Below, in pieces: positions 9,118 to 20,780 of a stretch of DNA of 64,000 bases. The position numbers and the translations under genes were made by a program. Each line of letters opens with the position of its first letter. Position 1 is the stretch's first letter. Origin of the DNA: Chaenocephalus aceratus (lineage: Eukaryota > Chordata > Actinopteri > Perciformes > Channichthyidae). The notes beneath the pieces are model-generated. The model was not told where the DNA came from. It was given only the letters and a program-made list of their open reading frames with translations, and did no database searches. The stretch lies in contig JAMFTG010000680.1 in assembly GCA_023974075.1 (NCBI GenBank), positions 1-64,000 of the forward strand, given 5' to 3'.

Positions 9118-12099
9118 TCAAATACAAACTAAAAAAAGGCAGCCATACCAATGTTTCCACAGAGGTGACTGGTATCGTACAGCACTGAGACACGGATTTG
9201 AAAGCAGCATAATGACAGAGTTATGAGAAACATTCAATCGACAGATGAATTTGTACATCAGACCTCTCAAAAGAGCATGGAACGTGTTGACTCCTGCATT
9301 ACAGAACATTTCACTTGCACTGCACCACCTGGGGTTTCTAAGCAGTATACGCAAACAGTCATTGTATGCAACCTGGAGCTTCCGGAGGCTCGCCTTCTTA
9401 TACTTGACCCACAAGGGGGCAGTATAGAGAGGAGTGCAATACGCTCTAAAGAGGTTCACCTTAACCTTATCTGAACACCAAGAGAATTTTCTAGCCAACA
9501 TGTTGGCTTGTATATATAAGACACGCCGCTGTCTATACATGTCATCATCATCAGCCATTTCATCTGTGATGATGTGTCCCAGATACTTCGTGTTACAGCA
9601 AACAGACAGCAGGTACTTCGTGTTACAGCAAACAGACAGCAGATACTTAGTGTTACAGCAAACAGACAGCAGATACTTCGTGTTACAGCAAACAGACAGC
9701 AGATACTTCGTGTTACAGCAAACAGACAGCAGATACTTCGTGTTACAGCAAACAGACAGCAGATATTCGTGTTACAGCAAACAGACAGCAGATACTTCGT
9801 GTTACAGCAAACAGACAGCAGATACTTAGTGTTACAGCAAACAGACAGCAGGTACTTCGTGTTACAGCAAACAGACAGCAGATACTTCGTGTTACAGCAA
9901 ACAGACAGCAGATACTTAGTGTTACAGCAAACAGACAGCAGGTACTTCGTGTTACAGCAAACAGACAGCAGATACTTCGTGTTACAGCAAACAGACAGCA
10001 GATACTTCGTGTTACAGCAAACAGACAGCAGATACTTAGTGTTACAGCAAACAGACAGCAGATACTTCGTGTTACAGCAAACAGACAGCAGATACTTAGT
10101 GTTACAGCAAACAGACAGCAGATACTTAGTGTTACAGCAAACAGACAGCAGGTACTTAGTGTTACAGCAAACAGACAGCAGATACTTAGTGTTACAGCAA
10201 ACAGACAGCAGGTACTTAGTGTTACAGCAAACAGACAGCAGGTACTCAGTGTTACAGCAAACAGACAGCAGATACTCAGTGTTACAGCAAACAGACAGCA
10301 GGTACTTAGTGTTACAGCAAACAGACAGCAGATACTTAGTGTTACAGCAAACAGACAGCAGGTACTTAGTGTTACAGCAAACAGACAGCAGGTACTTAGT
10401 GTTACAGCAAACAGACAGCAGATACTTAGTGTTACAGCAAACAGACAGCAGGTACTTAGTGTTACAGCAAACAGACAGCAGGTACTTAGTGTTACAGCAA
10501 ACAGACAGCAGATACTTAGTGTTACAGCAAACAGACAGCAGATACTTCGTGTTACAGCAAACAGACAGCAGATACTTCGTGTTACAGCAAACAGACAGCA
10601 GATACTTCGTGTTACAGCAAACAGACAGCACCTGTCCTGACAGGTAGAATGTTGGAAAACAAAGGTTCTTATCCCCTGTTGCTCTGCAGATCATTACAGC
10701 GCTCTTCTTAGCATTGTATTTAACGTCAAATTTGACTCCGTAATCAGAACAAACATTTAGCAACTGTTGCAAACCAGCACTGCTAGGAGAAACAATAGCC
10801 AGATCATCGGCATACATAAGATGGTTTACAATCACATGACCAATCACACACCCTGTTTTACAGACACTTAAATCATCTGATAGATCATTCATATAGATAT
10901 TAAAAAGGCTCGGTGAGAGGAGCCCCCCCTGGCGGACTCCATTACCAACACCAAATGACGCCGAGACTGCATCCCCCATTTGATCCGCATGCTCTGGTTG
11001 GCATACCAATAAGCCAGGATCCTAATTATACTGTTAGGCACACCTCTTTGTCTCCATTTTAAAAACAGTTTATGATGGTTAACTCGATCAAAAGCCTTCG
11101 AGGCATCAATGAACCAATCAGAACAGTGGAATTATGTCTTCTATATGTTTCTACCATTTCCTTCAAAGCATAGATGCATAGCTCAGCACCATGCTTAGCC
11201 TTGAAGCCAAACTGGTTATCTGAGGTACATAAATAAGAACATAGTCTATCCAACAAAACTCTTTCCAGGACTTTGGATAACACACTGGCCAGAGCGATTG
11301 GTCTAGGGTTATCCAAGCTCCCGACCTTGCCCGCTCTGTCCTTAATGACAGGGACCAAGGTAACCGTCAACATGGAGTCTGGCAACATACCATGAGTCAT
11401 GAGGCCGGTAAAACAAATGGCAAGAAGAACTGCAACCTTCGGGCTTGCCAGTTTAAGGTGCTCTGCAGTGATTGGGTCAGAGCCGCATGCTTTGTTATCA
11501 GCTAGCTGTGCAATTGCTCGATAAACCTCTGTAGCTGTGATTCCCACTGCGTCACTTTTCACAACATCACCAACTTTGTAGGGGTCACTTTTAACACAAT
11601 GAAGTATAGTAGAGTAATGTTGCCTCCACAACTCAGCTGTGTTATCGGCTCCAGATACTCCCTCTATGGTACACGGTAATGACGTACTGGCGCTGTTCAG
11701 AGCTCTCACCTCCTTCCAGAAGCCAGTCACATCCTTACGAAGGAGCTTTTCAGCCATCGAGTCCGCTCTCAATGCTTCTGTGTGTTTGTTGACATAACGA
11801 ACTGCATATTTATATCTAGCATGTGTACGCTTTTTGAGATCCAGGACAGGCCCCTCTCTGGGCCTTCCTTCCTGGACCCAGGCCCCAAACGCATTCTTGG
11901 CTTCAGCGTATTGATCAGCCACATGTGTATTCCACCCTGGCTTGACGTTGTGTCTCTTCCTAGAGTAGGTACAGCACGGTCTACTGGCCTCCCATACAGC
12001 TCCCACCATACAATCATACATGTTACAGAGGTCTTCACGGTGAGAGCTTTCATTACACATCAACACACACATGTGCCACTTTGGGTAGATATCCATCAC
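9118..12099 (-). pseudogene. reverse transcriptase of the nested LINE with expanded minisatellite
   Basis: Minus strand, three frames. 12099-11059 carries the RT fingers: NKACGSDPITAEHLKLA, then PIALASVLSKVLERVLLDRL and FGFKAKHGAE. A one-base loss near 11125 breaks the SKAFD region. 11009-10690 holds GVRQGGLLSPSLFNIYMND and LMYADDLAIVSP, the catalytic YADD. Next come 35 copies of a 10-codon unit (LSVCCNTKYL), then a thumb/C-terminal part (9558-9118, RVLYIQANMLARKFSW onward) in a frame shifted by one base. Normally the LSVC..TKYLG segment occurs once between palm and thumb. Confidence 0.8.
9581..10629. repeat. 30-bp minisatellite, 35 units, inside an RT gene
   Basis: Unit AGATACTTCGTGTTACAGCA plus AACAGACAGC, with few variants (A/G at position 2, TTCG/TTAG/TCAG in the middle). 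1049 bp is exactly 35 units minus one base, the loss being in the unit near 9763 (AGATATTCG). In minus orientation each unit encodes ten residues, so the array keeps the RT frame except for that single base. There are no spacers, so it is not a CRISPR. Confidence 0.95.
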
Positions 12100-12850
12100 T
12101 CAACAGGACATCAGTTCTCCCATAGTACAATAGCCTATCCTCATTTGTGAGCTTGGACCAGTCCACTTTAGTGGTACAGGCATGTTTAGCCTCCTGAGAC
12201 ATCTCAGGGAGACTATCACACTCTAGTGACATTACAAAAGGAATGTGATCTGACATTGATGCCTCATACACAATCTCAATTGATCTTACAATGTCATGGG
12301 CATTAGCAGTGCTTCTGCAATGGCCCAGCCATGAAGTGGTATGCCAGGCCTCGCTTATATATGAATAGCTATATGTAGGCAGAAGTATTTGGCTTGACAA
12401 TATAAGATTGTTATCATCACAGAACTGTAGCATATGCTTAGCAAACAAGGACCTTTTGTCTGATATGTCAGCATTCATATCACCCACTACATAAACACTG
12501 GAGGAATGATTATCAACAATAAAAGAATGTATAAAAGCAAGGCTGTTCAGGTATTCATCTTCATTATGCTGTGACTCATATGGTGTATATACATTGAGAA
12601 TGCTAAACTCCTTGTTATTCATTTTGATCTGTACAGCAATACACCAGTCAACTTCAAGCCTGATGACATTAATGACAGCCTCCAGCTTTTTGTGCCACAG
12701 GATAGCCACGCCCCCTGCTATCCTTCCTCTCACTATTCCCAGAGATAGGTCCGTAGTGGACTCACCAGCCCCGTGAAAATTGTCATTGTCATTGTCACTT
12801 TCCCAAGTCCTGCTTTGGTAAGAAAGTTTCTTGCAAGCATAAAATGTCAC
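12053..12850 (-). pseudogene. AP-type endonuclease domain of the nested LINE
   Basis: The minus-strand frame begins in the middle of the endonuclease: a CLQETFLPKQDLG segment (QE motif) lies near 12800-12840 in one frame, then a (TGACAA) repeat near 12780 coincides with a frame change into GRIAGGVAILWHKKL. Further motifs are FSILNVYTPYES, VYVVGDMNADIS (catalytic GD.N) and YEASMSDHIPFVMSLE (SDH, the catalytic His). It would nick target DNA to prime reverse transcription. 5' truncation, the frameshift and stops make it non-functional. Confidence 0.75.
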
Positions 12851-12851
12851 A

Positions 12852-15400
12852 TATATCGTACTGACCGGCCTAAAAAAGGTGGTGGCGTTGCCATTTATGT
12901 GAAAAATAAGTTGTGTAACTAATATGGTTTCCAAATCTGTTAGTAAACAGCTAGAATTGTTAGCCGTGAATATTGAGGTAACAAAGGGTCAACAGCTCAT
13001 GGTGGTGGGCTGCTACAGGGCCCCTTCGGCTGTCAAGGACTCTTTATCGTCTTTGGCAAAACTATTATCACAACTTTCCTACAAGGAGATAGTGCTGCTT
13101 GGTGATTTTAATTGGGACTGGTTAACTTCTGTGTCAGAGGATTTTAAAAACCTGTGTACCTCATTGAATTTTACCCAGATTATAGACAGTCCTACTCGCC
13201 CAAATATTAAGTCCCCAAATAAATCCTCCTTAATTGATCTAATTTTAACAAATGTTCCACATAAATACTCATCTGTGGGAGTATTTGCTAATGATGTGAG
13301 TGACCACTGTGTTGTGGCCACAATTAGGGACACTAAGGTCCAAAAGGTTAAACCACGTGTCATCACAAAGAGAGACAGACAACACTTTGTGGAGCAGGGT
13401 TTATGATCTGTTTGATTTTGATTGGGGTAGAATCAATCTGTGTGCTGATGTAGAAACTGCATGGTATTATTTTTATCTTGGTTTTATGAAAATTATAGAT
13501 AGACATGCACCTCTGCGTACATTTAGAGTGAAGGGACGAAACAATCCCTGGTTTTCTGCTGAGCTGTCCAGTCTCCTTCATGAGAGAAATAATGCTTGGG
13601 CTAAGGCTAGGAAATCAGGCTCAGAGGTAGAATGGCTACGTTTTAGGCAGCTAAGAAATAGCTTCACATCCCAAATAAAAAGTGCTAAATCAAAGTACTA
13701 TTTGTCGGTTACCACAGAAAACCTGAATAACCCTAGGACATTTTGGAAAGCCATAAAATCGATTTCCACTGGTGATATCCCAAATGAGCTACCTCCGTGC
13801 CTCACCACAGCATCTGGCATTATATCAGACAGGGCTACTATGCTAAATTGCTTTAATGAGCATTTTGTGTCTTGTGGCTCTCTGTGTGGCTGTGTGGCTC
13901 CTGTGAACGCTCCAATCCTTGACTCTGAACAAAGTGGTCTGGAAAACCCTTTCAGTTTTACTCCTTTAACTGTTGGTATTGTTCATGAAGCATTATCCAA
14001 GTTAGATCCTAGGAAACCGGCTGGCCCGGACAACTTGGAACCTTTCTTTTTAAAGATGGCTGCAGATTTTATTGCTCCACCTCTCACTTCTCTTTCTAAC
14101 CTCTCCCTCAGCACGAACACAATTCCAAAAGTATGGAAGTCTGCTCATGTCTTGCCTTTACTGAAAGGAGGGGAGGCAACTATTTTAAATAACTATAGGC
14201 CAATCTCTAAATTGTCAGTTCTGGCTAAGGTGCTCGAACGCTTAGTGAGTGAACAAGTAAAGGAGTTTTTATGTATAAATGATATCCTGTCTAAACATCA
14301 GTCAGGATTCAGAAAGAATCACAGCACCATCACTGCCACAATGAAAGTGGTGAATGACATTACTACTATTTTAGATAATAAGCAGAGTTGTGCAGCTCTG
14401 TTTATTGACCTTTCCAAAGCGTTTGACACCGTTGATCATCGCATCTTAAAGCAGAGGCTACTCAGTATTGGCATATCCAGCCATGCAGTGGGTGGTTTGT
14501 GAACTACCTCTCTGAAAGGTCCCAATGTGTTCACTTTGATGGACTGTCTTCTGAGTGGTTAAACATTTCTAATGGTGTACCACAAGGTTCTGTTTTAGGA
14601 CCACTTTTATTCTCCATCTACATTAACAGCGTAGGTGATAATGTGGATGAAGCTACTTTACATTTTTATGCGGATGATACCGTGATGTACTCTGCAGGTC
14701 CCTCCATTCAGGAGCTGGTGTTACATCACAGGCTGTTTTTAACACTATTCAGACTCAGCTCTCTGAATTAAAGCTTCTTCTAAATGTGGATCAAACCAAG
14801 GTAACGCTCTTTCTAAAGCTAAACAGACACCAGAGCCTGTTTTAGATATTGTAACTACGCAAGGAACAAAACTTGAAGTTGTTGCCTGTTACAAATACCT
14901 GGGTATCTGCTTGATGATTGTCTCTCTTTTAAACTTCATGTCAATAACCTGCTTAAAAAGCTGAGGGTTAGGCTAGGGTTCTTCTCCAGAAACACGTCCT
15001 GCTTCTCCTGGAGGCCAGGAAGAGGCTCTGTGACCTTTGACCTGTGCTGGACTCTGGGGATCTGGTCTATATGAATGCACCTGCCAATTACCTGAGCAAA
15101 TTGGATGCTGCGTATCACAGTGCTCTGAGATTTGTCACAAATGTTAAAGCGCTTACACATCACTGTACCCTGTATACCAAGGCAGGTTTACCATCACTCT
15201 CTGTACGGAGGCTCAGTCATTGGTACACGTTTATCTAAAAAGCTTTGTTGGGTAAACTCCCGTATTATATCTGCTCTCTGATAACACAGAGAGCTGCAAG
15301 CAGCTATTGTCTGAGGTCACATGATGTAGTCTTGTTAGATGTGCCGAGAGCAAGGACTGTCTTAGGTAAGACAGCTTTTATGTGCGCAGCTCCACTTGCT
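12852..15400 (+). pseudogene. plus LINE ORF, second part: endonuclease end and reverse transcriptase
   Basis: Continues the ORF broken at 9050. Endonuclease motifs: GGGVAIYVKNKL, QQLMVVGCYRAPS, LLGDFNWDW, LIDLILTNV and NDVSDHCVV (SDH). RT motifs: [72 protein letters not shown] (catalytic YADD) and a C-terminal VTNVKALTHHCTLYTKAGLPSLS. Frameshifts lie near 12917, 13398 and 14495 and several follow 14770, so the copy is dead. The motif set matches the Rex1/CR1/L2 group. Confidence 0.85.
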
Positions 15401-15650
15401 GGAACAATCTTCAGCAGGAAGTGAAACTGAGCATCTCATTCCTATGCATGTTTTTAAAGCTAGGCTAAATGAAATGCTTGCTGATACAATGGGCACTTGT
15501 AAATGTCTATAACTATGTATCCTGTAAATATAATGTATAATGTCCTTTATTGTTTTATGTTTCATGTGGAACCTGTATGCTGCAGGTCTCCCTTGAAAAA
15601 GAGATCTATGATCTCAATCTGGATAAATAAAGGTTTGAAATGAAATGAAC

Positions 15651-15786
15651 ACTGCATTGTATCTCCACATTACAAATGCAGATTATCCTTGACGTATAAA
15701 CAATCAGCATTGTGTACGATACCACCGCCTGCGGATCAGCATGCGGCGCGAGTCTTCTCTCAGGCCTCGAGCACGGCTCTAATCAG
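15651..15786. other. right flank shared with copy B
   Basis: About 97% identical by eye to 29453-29587. It directly adjoins the left flank in copy B, which fixes the insertion site of the plus-strand LINE. No gene is seen in it. Confidence 0.8.
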
Positions 15787-16443
15787 GCGGCAGACAATAC
15801 AGATGAGTTTGATCCCTAGTGTGACGAGATAATGACGGATAACAGACTGTACCGACGATAATGATGCCCCCCCCTCTCTCTTTAATACCTACTGCTGTGT
15901 CTCTGGCTGACTCTCAGTTCCCACATCCATCACTGCTCCTGTCCACACCCTGCCACTCTCTATAGAACAAGGCGTCCGTAAGAGGAACACTAATTCTCTG
16001 TGGAGCGACACGTTCCCATAATGTCGTGCACCGGACGCCGAGTTGATACACTCATGTTTACCCCACCTGACCAACATGTTAATGTAGCTGCATCTCAAAA
16101 AGGAACGGCTTGGTTTCATTCCCTCACAGACTTCCACAGAAGGTGAGAGGTGGTCCTTCGTTTCAGTCTGCAGCTATCGGTCATCTCCTTCATGGATAGT
16201 TCAATTGGGTGAGACTCTGAGTGTCTTTGGGGCGATGAACATGTATTGCCGTATGTGCAAAGGGAAAGACATATTACACTTTGGTGGCTAGACCCCGTCA
16301 GGCTGAGATGGATTTAGGGGGGGGGGGGGGGCAACTGAGAAAGGTGAAACCCCCCCAGGGTCGAGACACCGGTGGTGGTGATGCTGGAGGGAGTGACGAG
16401 GGTTCTTCCGGGCCTGGATCTGATTCACTTCCTAACACACAGG
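15787..16443. other. gene-free stretch with a G run
   Basis: No gene recognised. Fifteen consecutive G residues lie at 16317-16331. Confidence 0.6.
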
Positions 16444-16756
16444 CAGTGTTGGGACTAACGGCGTTACAGTAACGCATTACAAAGTAACTAGTAGTAACTA
16501 GTAGTTACTGTAACGCCGTTATTTTTGGCAGTAACTAGTACTCTAACGCATTACTTTTTAAATTCAGTAACTCAGTTACCGTGACTACATGGTGCGTTAC
16601 TCCGTTACTGCGTTAGTTTTTTTATATAGTCAACAGCCAGGTGAACAGAGATGAGAACTGTACTTAAGTACTTGAGTAAATGTACTTAGATACTTCCTGT
16701 GTCACATGCGGAGACGGGCTGTGGGCGTGTTTGTGTTGTTTACTAACAAGACTGTC

Positions 16757-17281
16757 ATGGCGGCGGCGGAGCTCAAGTCGAGTTTCTCCACCTGGAGATA
16801 TTCTCACTATTTCACTTTTGTCGAGCACAAAGAAAAGAACGTTTTAGTTAAATGTAAGTTGTGTCCTGGCGGGTCAAAGAGCCTATCTACTGCCCAAACC
16901 AGTCATTCACATCTCTCATCTGCAGAAACAACATGCTGGGACGAAGCTAGGAGCTAAGACCACAGAGACTCAGCCGACGCCACTCCACCTCCACCTCCAC
17001 CTCCACCTGCACCTGCACCTCCACCTGCACCTGCACCTGCACCTCCACCTCCACCTGCTCCTCAGCAACAGCGTCTGGATTGTAACCGAGGGACTGCTGG
17101 CCAGGGAAAAGTCGATGAAGCCATTGCACGGTATGTTGTAGAACACATGCAGGCTGTTGCTCCAGTGGAGTCACCCGCTCTCAGGGAGCTAGTTAGCATG
17201 ATAGCATGTCCGGGCGGCACACGGCATATGGGACGGAACACTTTTTCCAACTACCTGGAGAAAGAATATACAACAATGTAA
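16757..17281 (+). pseudogene. hAT transposase N-terminus with BED zinc finger
   Basis: From ATG 16757 the frame encodes FSTWRYSHYFTFVEHKEKN and LVKCKLCPGG..., a BED finger (aromatic WRYSHYF, C-x2-C, then His near SHSHL) that binds transposon DNA. An in-frame TAA at 16955 interrupts it. The same frame then runs through a Pro/Ala repeat (16978-17060) into GKVDEAIARYVVEHMQAV and ESPALRELVSMI, known from ZBED-type hAT transposases, and stops at 17279-17281. The catalytic core and dimerisation domain are missing, so it needed transposase in trans. Confidence 0.8.
16978..17060. repeat. CCACCT/GCACCT hexamer repeat
   Basis: A hexanucleotide repeat inside the hAT transposase relic encoding Pro-Pro and Ala-Pro pairs; it joins the BED finger to the next conserved block. 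Confidence 0.85.
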
Positions 17282-17556
17282 AGCCAGCTAATATCGATGC
17301 TATCCAGATTGTATATAATGCATGTCAAGTTGATCAACAGATTGTATTATTCTCCAATGCAATAACAGAACTGACATGAAGGCTCTAAGGGCATTCATAT
17401 AATGGAGCCCTTTTTTAAAGTAACTAAAACGTTACTTTTCTCAGTAACGCATTACTTTCTGGTGTAAGTAATCAGCAAAGTAACTGAGTTACTTTTGAAA
17501 TGAAGTAACTAGTAATGGTAACTAGTTACTGGTTTTCAGTAACTAGCACAACACTG

Positions 17557-17992
17557 CTCACAGGTCATGTAATATACATTTAAAAGTTGGCCATGAGGGT
17601 TGTGCATTTTAATGTTAACTATGTTTGTATACGGGCATTGATGAGGAACGGCAGGACGGACTGCAGAACACGTTTCCTTACGGGGACGATAAAGTATATC
17701 GTATCGAACTGGAGGTGAAGGAGGGCTGCGTCGATTGGACTGAAAAGACACCTGAAGGGGAGAAGAGTAGACTGAAATGTTTGCCATGCTGTCATTGGCT
17801 CGTGGGAGATGGGACGAGTCTTTAGCTCGGGGGTGATACGCCCACGCTTTAAAGAAAGGGCGAGTGAGAGAGAGGATTTGTGAATGAGGGTGTGAGAGAC
17901 AGTGTTCCTGAAAGAACGTGCACGAAGCTTCATTTAGTCGTAGCACAAAGGATGAGGCTCAAACTGGTGTTATCACAGCTGGGTTGTAACTA
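17557..17992. other. gene-free stretch
   Basis: Short frames on both strands without recognised motifs. Nothing else seen. Confidence 0.45.
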
Positions 17993-18079
17993 GGGTTGGG
18001 AACCGAAACTCGGCTCCAGATGAGAACCGGTAAGAAAATGCCGGGCACCCGTACAAAATACACAATTTCGGTTCTGCTT

Positions 18080-18390
18080 CGGTCATCAGGGAGGGACTCG
18101 GAGTTGAGCCGCTCCTCCTTCGCGTCGAAAGGAGCCAGTTGAGGTGGTTCGGGCACCTAGTTAGGATGCCACCTGGGCGCCTCCCTAGGGAGGTGTTCCA
18201 GGCACGTCAGGTTGGGAGGAGACCGAGGGGTAGACCTAGGACCAGGTGGAGGGACTATATCTCTTCTGGCCTGGGAGCGCCTTGGGACCCCCCAGTCAGA
18301 GCTGGTTGATGAGGGGACAGGAACGTTTGGGCCTCTCTGCTGGAACTGCTACCCCGAGACCCGACCACGGATAAGCGGGAGAAGATGGAT
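18080..18390 (+). mobile_element. 5'-truncated LINE 3' tail
   Basis: Flanked by a perfect 10-bp target duplication GGTTCTGCTT (18070-18079 and 18391-18400). The translation contains VRWFGHL-type sequence degraded, MPPGRLPREVFQA and RRPRGRPRTRWRDYISS, a conserved C-terminal tail of fish non-LTR retrotransposons. It ends in GATGGAT, a typical short tail repeat. I favour an RTE-like or similar clade but cannot confirm it. Confidence 0.75.
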
Positions 18391-18644
18391 GGTTCTGCTT
18401 AACGGTTCCTAAACGCGGTAGACCGTGCACTTGGGGGAGTCCTCTGCACACCGGGTCCGTCTGCGCCGGCGGACTGGCATCTGTGTGTTCTGGAGAATCA
18501 GATCGGCACCGCCTTTAATTTTTTTTTAAACGGCATCATGTAAGTTGCGCTGACAGGCGACAGAGGTCCACAGTTGCCCCGCAGCGAGGCGCTCCCCGCC
18601 CCCCGTAGACAGTTCACGAGCTCAGTCACTTCATAACACCAAAG

Positions 18645-18725
18645 ATGGGTCGCGGTAAACGCTCTGAAGCGAGGCTCCACTACGCTAAGAAAGAAGAAGA
18701 CAAGGCACAGTGTGATGCCTGCTAA
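18645..18725 (+). pseudogene. BED-finger fragment of a hAT transposase
   Basis: The frame from ATG 18645 gives GRGKRSEARLHYAKKEEDK then AQCDAC before a stop. The pattern aromatic-x-HY, charged spacer, C-x2-C is that of BED fingers at hAT transposase N-termini. Only about 26 residues survive. Confidence 0.5.
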
Positions 18726-18884
18726 TAGCTCGCCACAGGCACAGCTCAGTTAAGATAAAGCACAGCTACCGTGTAATACATTTGTATTGCATATATTTTT
18801 TATTTGTAAACATTTCAGTAAAAGCTTAAAAGAATAAAGATATTTTTGTTATCTAAACGTTTGACCTCTTTCTTTTACAATTTC

Positions 18885-19220
18885 TCAACATAATAATAAT
18901 AATTCCTTACATTTATTATAGCGCTTTTTCAATGACTCAAAGCGCTTTACATATACACACATTACACATATATCATACATGCAATGGTCAGAAACTGTGG
19001 ACGATACCCACAGGAGCAAGTTCAGGTGAAGGGTCTCGCCCAAGGACACACCGGCTTTACAGACGCAGCAGCGGCGCCCCTTGATCTGATGATCATTGCA
19101 CAGCGCACTGCGCCACACCGTCCATCTTCACGCCTCGAGGTCATCGAGGCGCTTTTACAAGTACACATTGGTATCATACATGTACTGTGGACAATACCCA
19201 CAGGAGCAACTCATGCATAC
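18885..19220 (-). mobile_element. L2-type LINE or SINE 3' tail
   Basis: Read on the minus strand it ends AAAGCGCTTTGAGTCATTG, then GCGCTATAA..., then (ATT)n at 18892-18903. This is the conserved 3' tail of fish L2 elements and of SINEs that borrow it. A ~40-bp segment around CCACAGGAGCAA is repeated at about 19012 and 19198. No coding part remains. Confidence 0.55.
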
Positions 19221-20780
19221 TGAAAGCACCGAGAGGTGACTCACCACATGCATAGTGCATAGTGTCTCTCCGTCTCTCCATCCCTTCGTGAGCGTCTGTG
19301 TGTTAAACAGGGAGAGCAGCTGGCACTGAACACAGGGATAGAGTTTTAGGCGACCAAGGGAAGAAACACAACTCCAACATAACCGGGCGAGAGAGAAAGG
19401 AGAGGAAACTGACTACTGACGCCACACAGTGAGGTTTTAATTATACAGAAGAGGCTCCCCAGCCAAATGCAAAACGAACTTAAGTAAATAAGGACAACTT
19501 TCTTCCAAAAGAAAGCGACTACCATTAAACAGAGACACGACAGCACGTAACACCGCCTGCACACATGCAGCAGAAACCTCAACCAGAATGTAAAGGGCAA
19601 ATCAAATAAGTTGCGTAACATTTTCATTAGATATGTAGAAACGGGCATTTGTAAGGTTTCTAATGCCGTGGTGCAGGAATGAGTCCGACAGCATGACTTA
19701 GCATTTCACCAGTGCCCTCGTCACAAAGTCAACCGTTGTTCCAATGTATCTGTGATTAGAAGCCTGAAGTAAGGTCTGTGGCTGTCCCAAGCTGAAGAGA
19801 CTTTCAAGCTGTGTTCTACAACAGCTAGTCGATACCCAACCTGTCGAAGCTCTCTGGTCTATGTAGCCGCCTTTAGCTTAGCGGTGGCGATGCACAGCCA
19901 TGTGGCCGTGATGTGGTTTGTTCATAGCCAAACTACAGTGTTTCACTTCTGTAAATTGCATCCACACTTCCAAAGTGGCATTCATATGTTGAAATGTGTC
20001 CTGCTGAGCCATACATGGAAGTAACATAAGCGTGTGTTGGCCACCGAGCTTATTTTCTGCAATATCGTGAAATCCAATGGGAAAAACCATTAGCTTTTTA
20101 AGAAGGGACCCCCAGCGACGCTTACTTCATCATCACTGAATGAACTTGATTATTTGCACATATTTTGTCCATTTAAAGGAACAATGGTAAGCCGCTGAAC
20201 GTTGTCTGTTCAGAAAAGGAAGTTCCTGGAAACTTGGAATAACTTCTTTGCCACTCTATTGCACATCTGAGCAGAGGCGGACAGTGATGACAGACACAAT
20301 GTGAAATGGCTCTGGGGACTCAAAGCAAACCAAATGACGTCAAACTTGTATTATGAACCTGTACGACATATATCACAATCCAAAACCCATACGGACAGAA
20401 GATAAGACCTTACATCGGGAATGATATACAGAAGGCGAGGATGTGACAGTCAACATGACATTACCCGACTGCCCACACCTAACAGACATCCTACGAACCA
20501 GCTGGCTGATGACTCACTGCAAAGGTGATTCAATATGTATGTGCCTCACATGTATATACCACTTGAAATACATGGCTTTGTTGTGTATGTTTGTAAGTGC
20601 TGGGCATTCAATTCAAAAGTAGTATATTGCACACTTTACCTAACCCTAACTAAAGTGCAGTAACATTTGGTTTGCAAACACTGTCAAACACAAGTTGCTT
20701 TTTAACGGCAGTATTCCCGTTACACAGTAAGTGTGAACATGTTTCTTGTAGATCTCAACTTCAACATTAATTAAAGCTGC
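19221..20780. other. gene-free stretch
   Basis: 1.5 kb in which I see no gene, RNA or repeat that recurs in the window. Open frames are short and featureless. Confidence 0.45.

Larger units (their letters stand above)
9051..12851 (-). mobile_element. second LINE, nested, 5'-truncated
   Basis: Inserted into the endonuclease codons of the plus-strand LINE. The host ORF reads into AGTGTATATC at 9041-9050 and resumes at TATATCG (12852-12858), so about six bases are duplicated. On the minus strand the element runs from a 5'-truncated endonuclease (near 12850) through RT to a (GAT)n 3' tail at 9050-9070. Its RT (GVRQGGLLSPSLFNIYMND, YADDLA) differs from the host LINE. A trinucleotide-tailed I/Nimb- or RTE-like clade is possible; I cannot decide which. 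Confidence 0.8.
7733..15646 (+). mobile_element. near-complete Rex1/CR1-like LINE with nested LINE insertion
   Basis: Boundaries come from comparison with copy B, where 29452-29453 is the uninterrupted site. The left flank ends in GAAC (7729-7732) and the right flank begins with GAAC (15647-15650), a short target duplication. Without the nested 9051-12851 insertion the element is about 4.1 kb: a repetitive 5' UTR, one ORF with apurinic-type endonuclease and reverse transcriptase, and a 3' tail with GGTCTCCCTTGAAAAAGAGA then AATAAAGG. The shared 3' tail and RT motifs place it with the Rex1/CR1/L2 group. Several frameshifts disable it. Confidence 0.8.
16444..17556 (+). mobile_element. hAT element, internally deleted, with target duplication
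   Basis: Ends CAGTGTTGGG and CAACACTG are inverted, flanked by CACACAGG (16436-16443) and CTCACAGG (17557-17564), 7 of 8 positions of an 8-bp target duplication. Sub-terminal sequence is packed with GTAACTAGTA and GTTACT motifs on both sides, a usual feature of hAT transposase binding regions. At 1113 bp it keeps only the N-terminal part of a transposase gene. Confidence 0.85.
17993..18730 (+). mobile_element. hAT-like remnant split by a LINE tail
   Basis: Begins TAGGGTTGGGAACCG, a common fish hAT-type terminus, and holds a BED-finger fragment near its right side. A LINE tail with a perfect 10-bp target duplication is inserted at 18080-18390. The right terminus was not found. Confidence 0.5.

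Noticed and set aside
9581..10629. CRISPR-like array of 30-bp repeats
   Set aside because: Units are directly joined with no spacers, lie in a LINE reverse transcriptase frame and the context is a fish genome.
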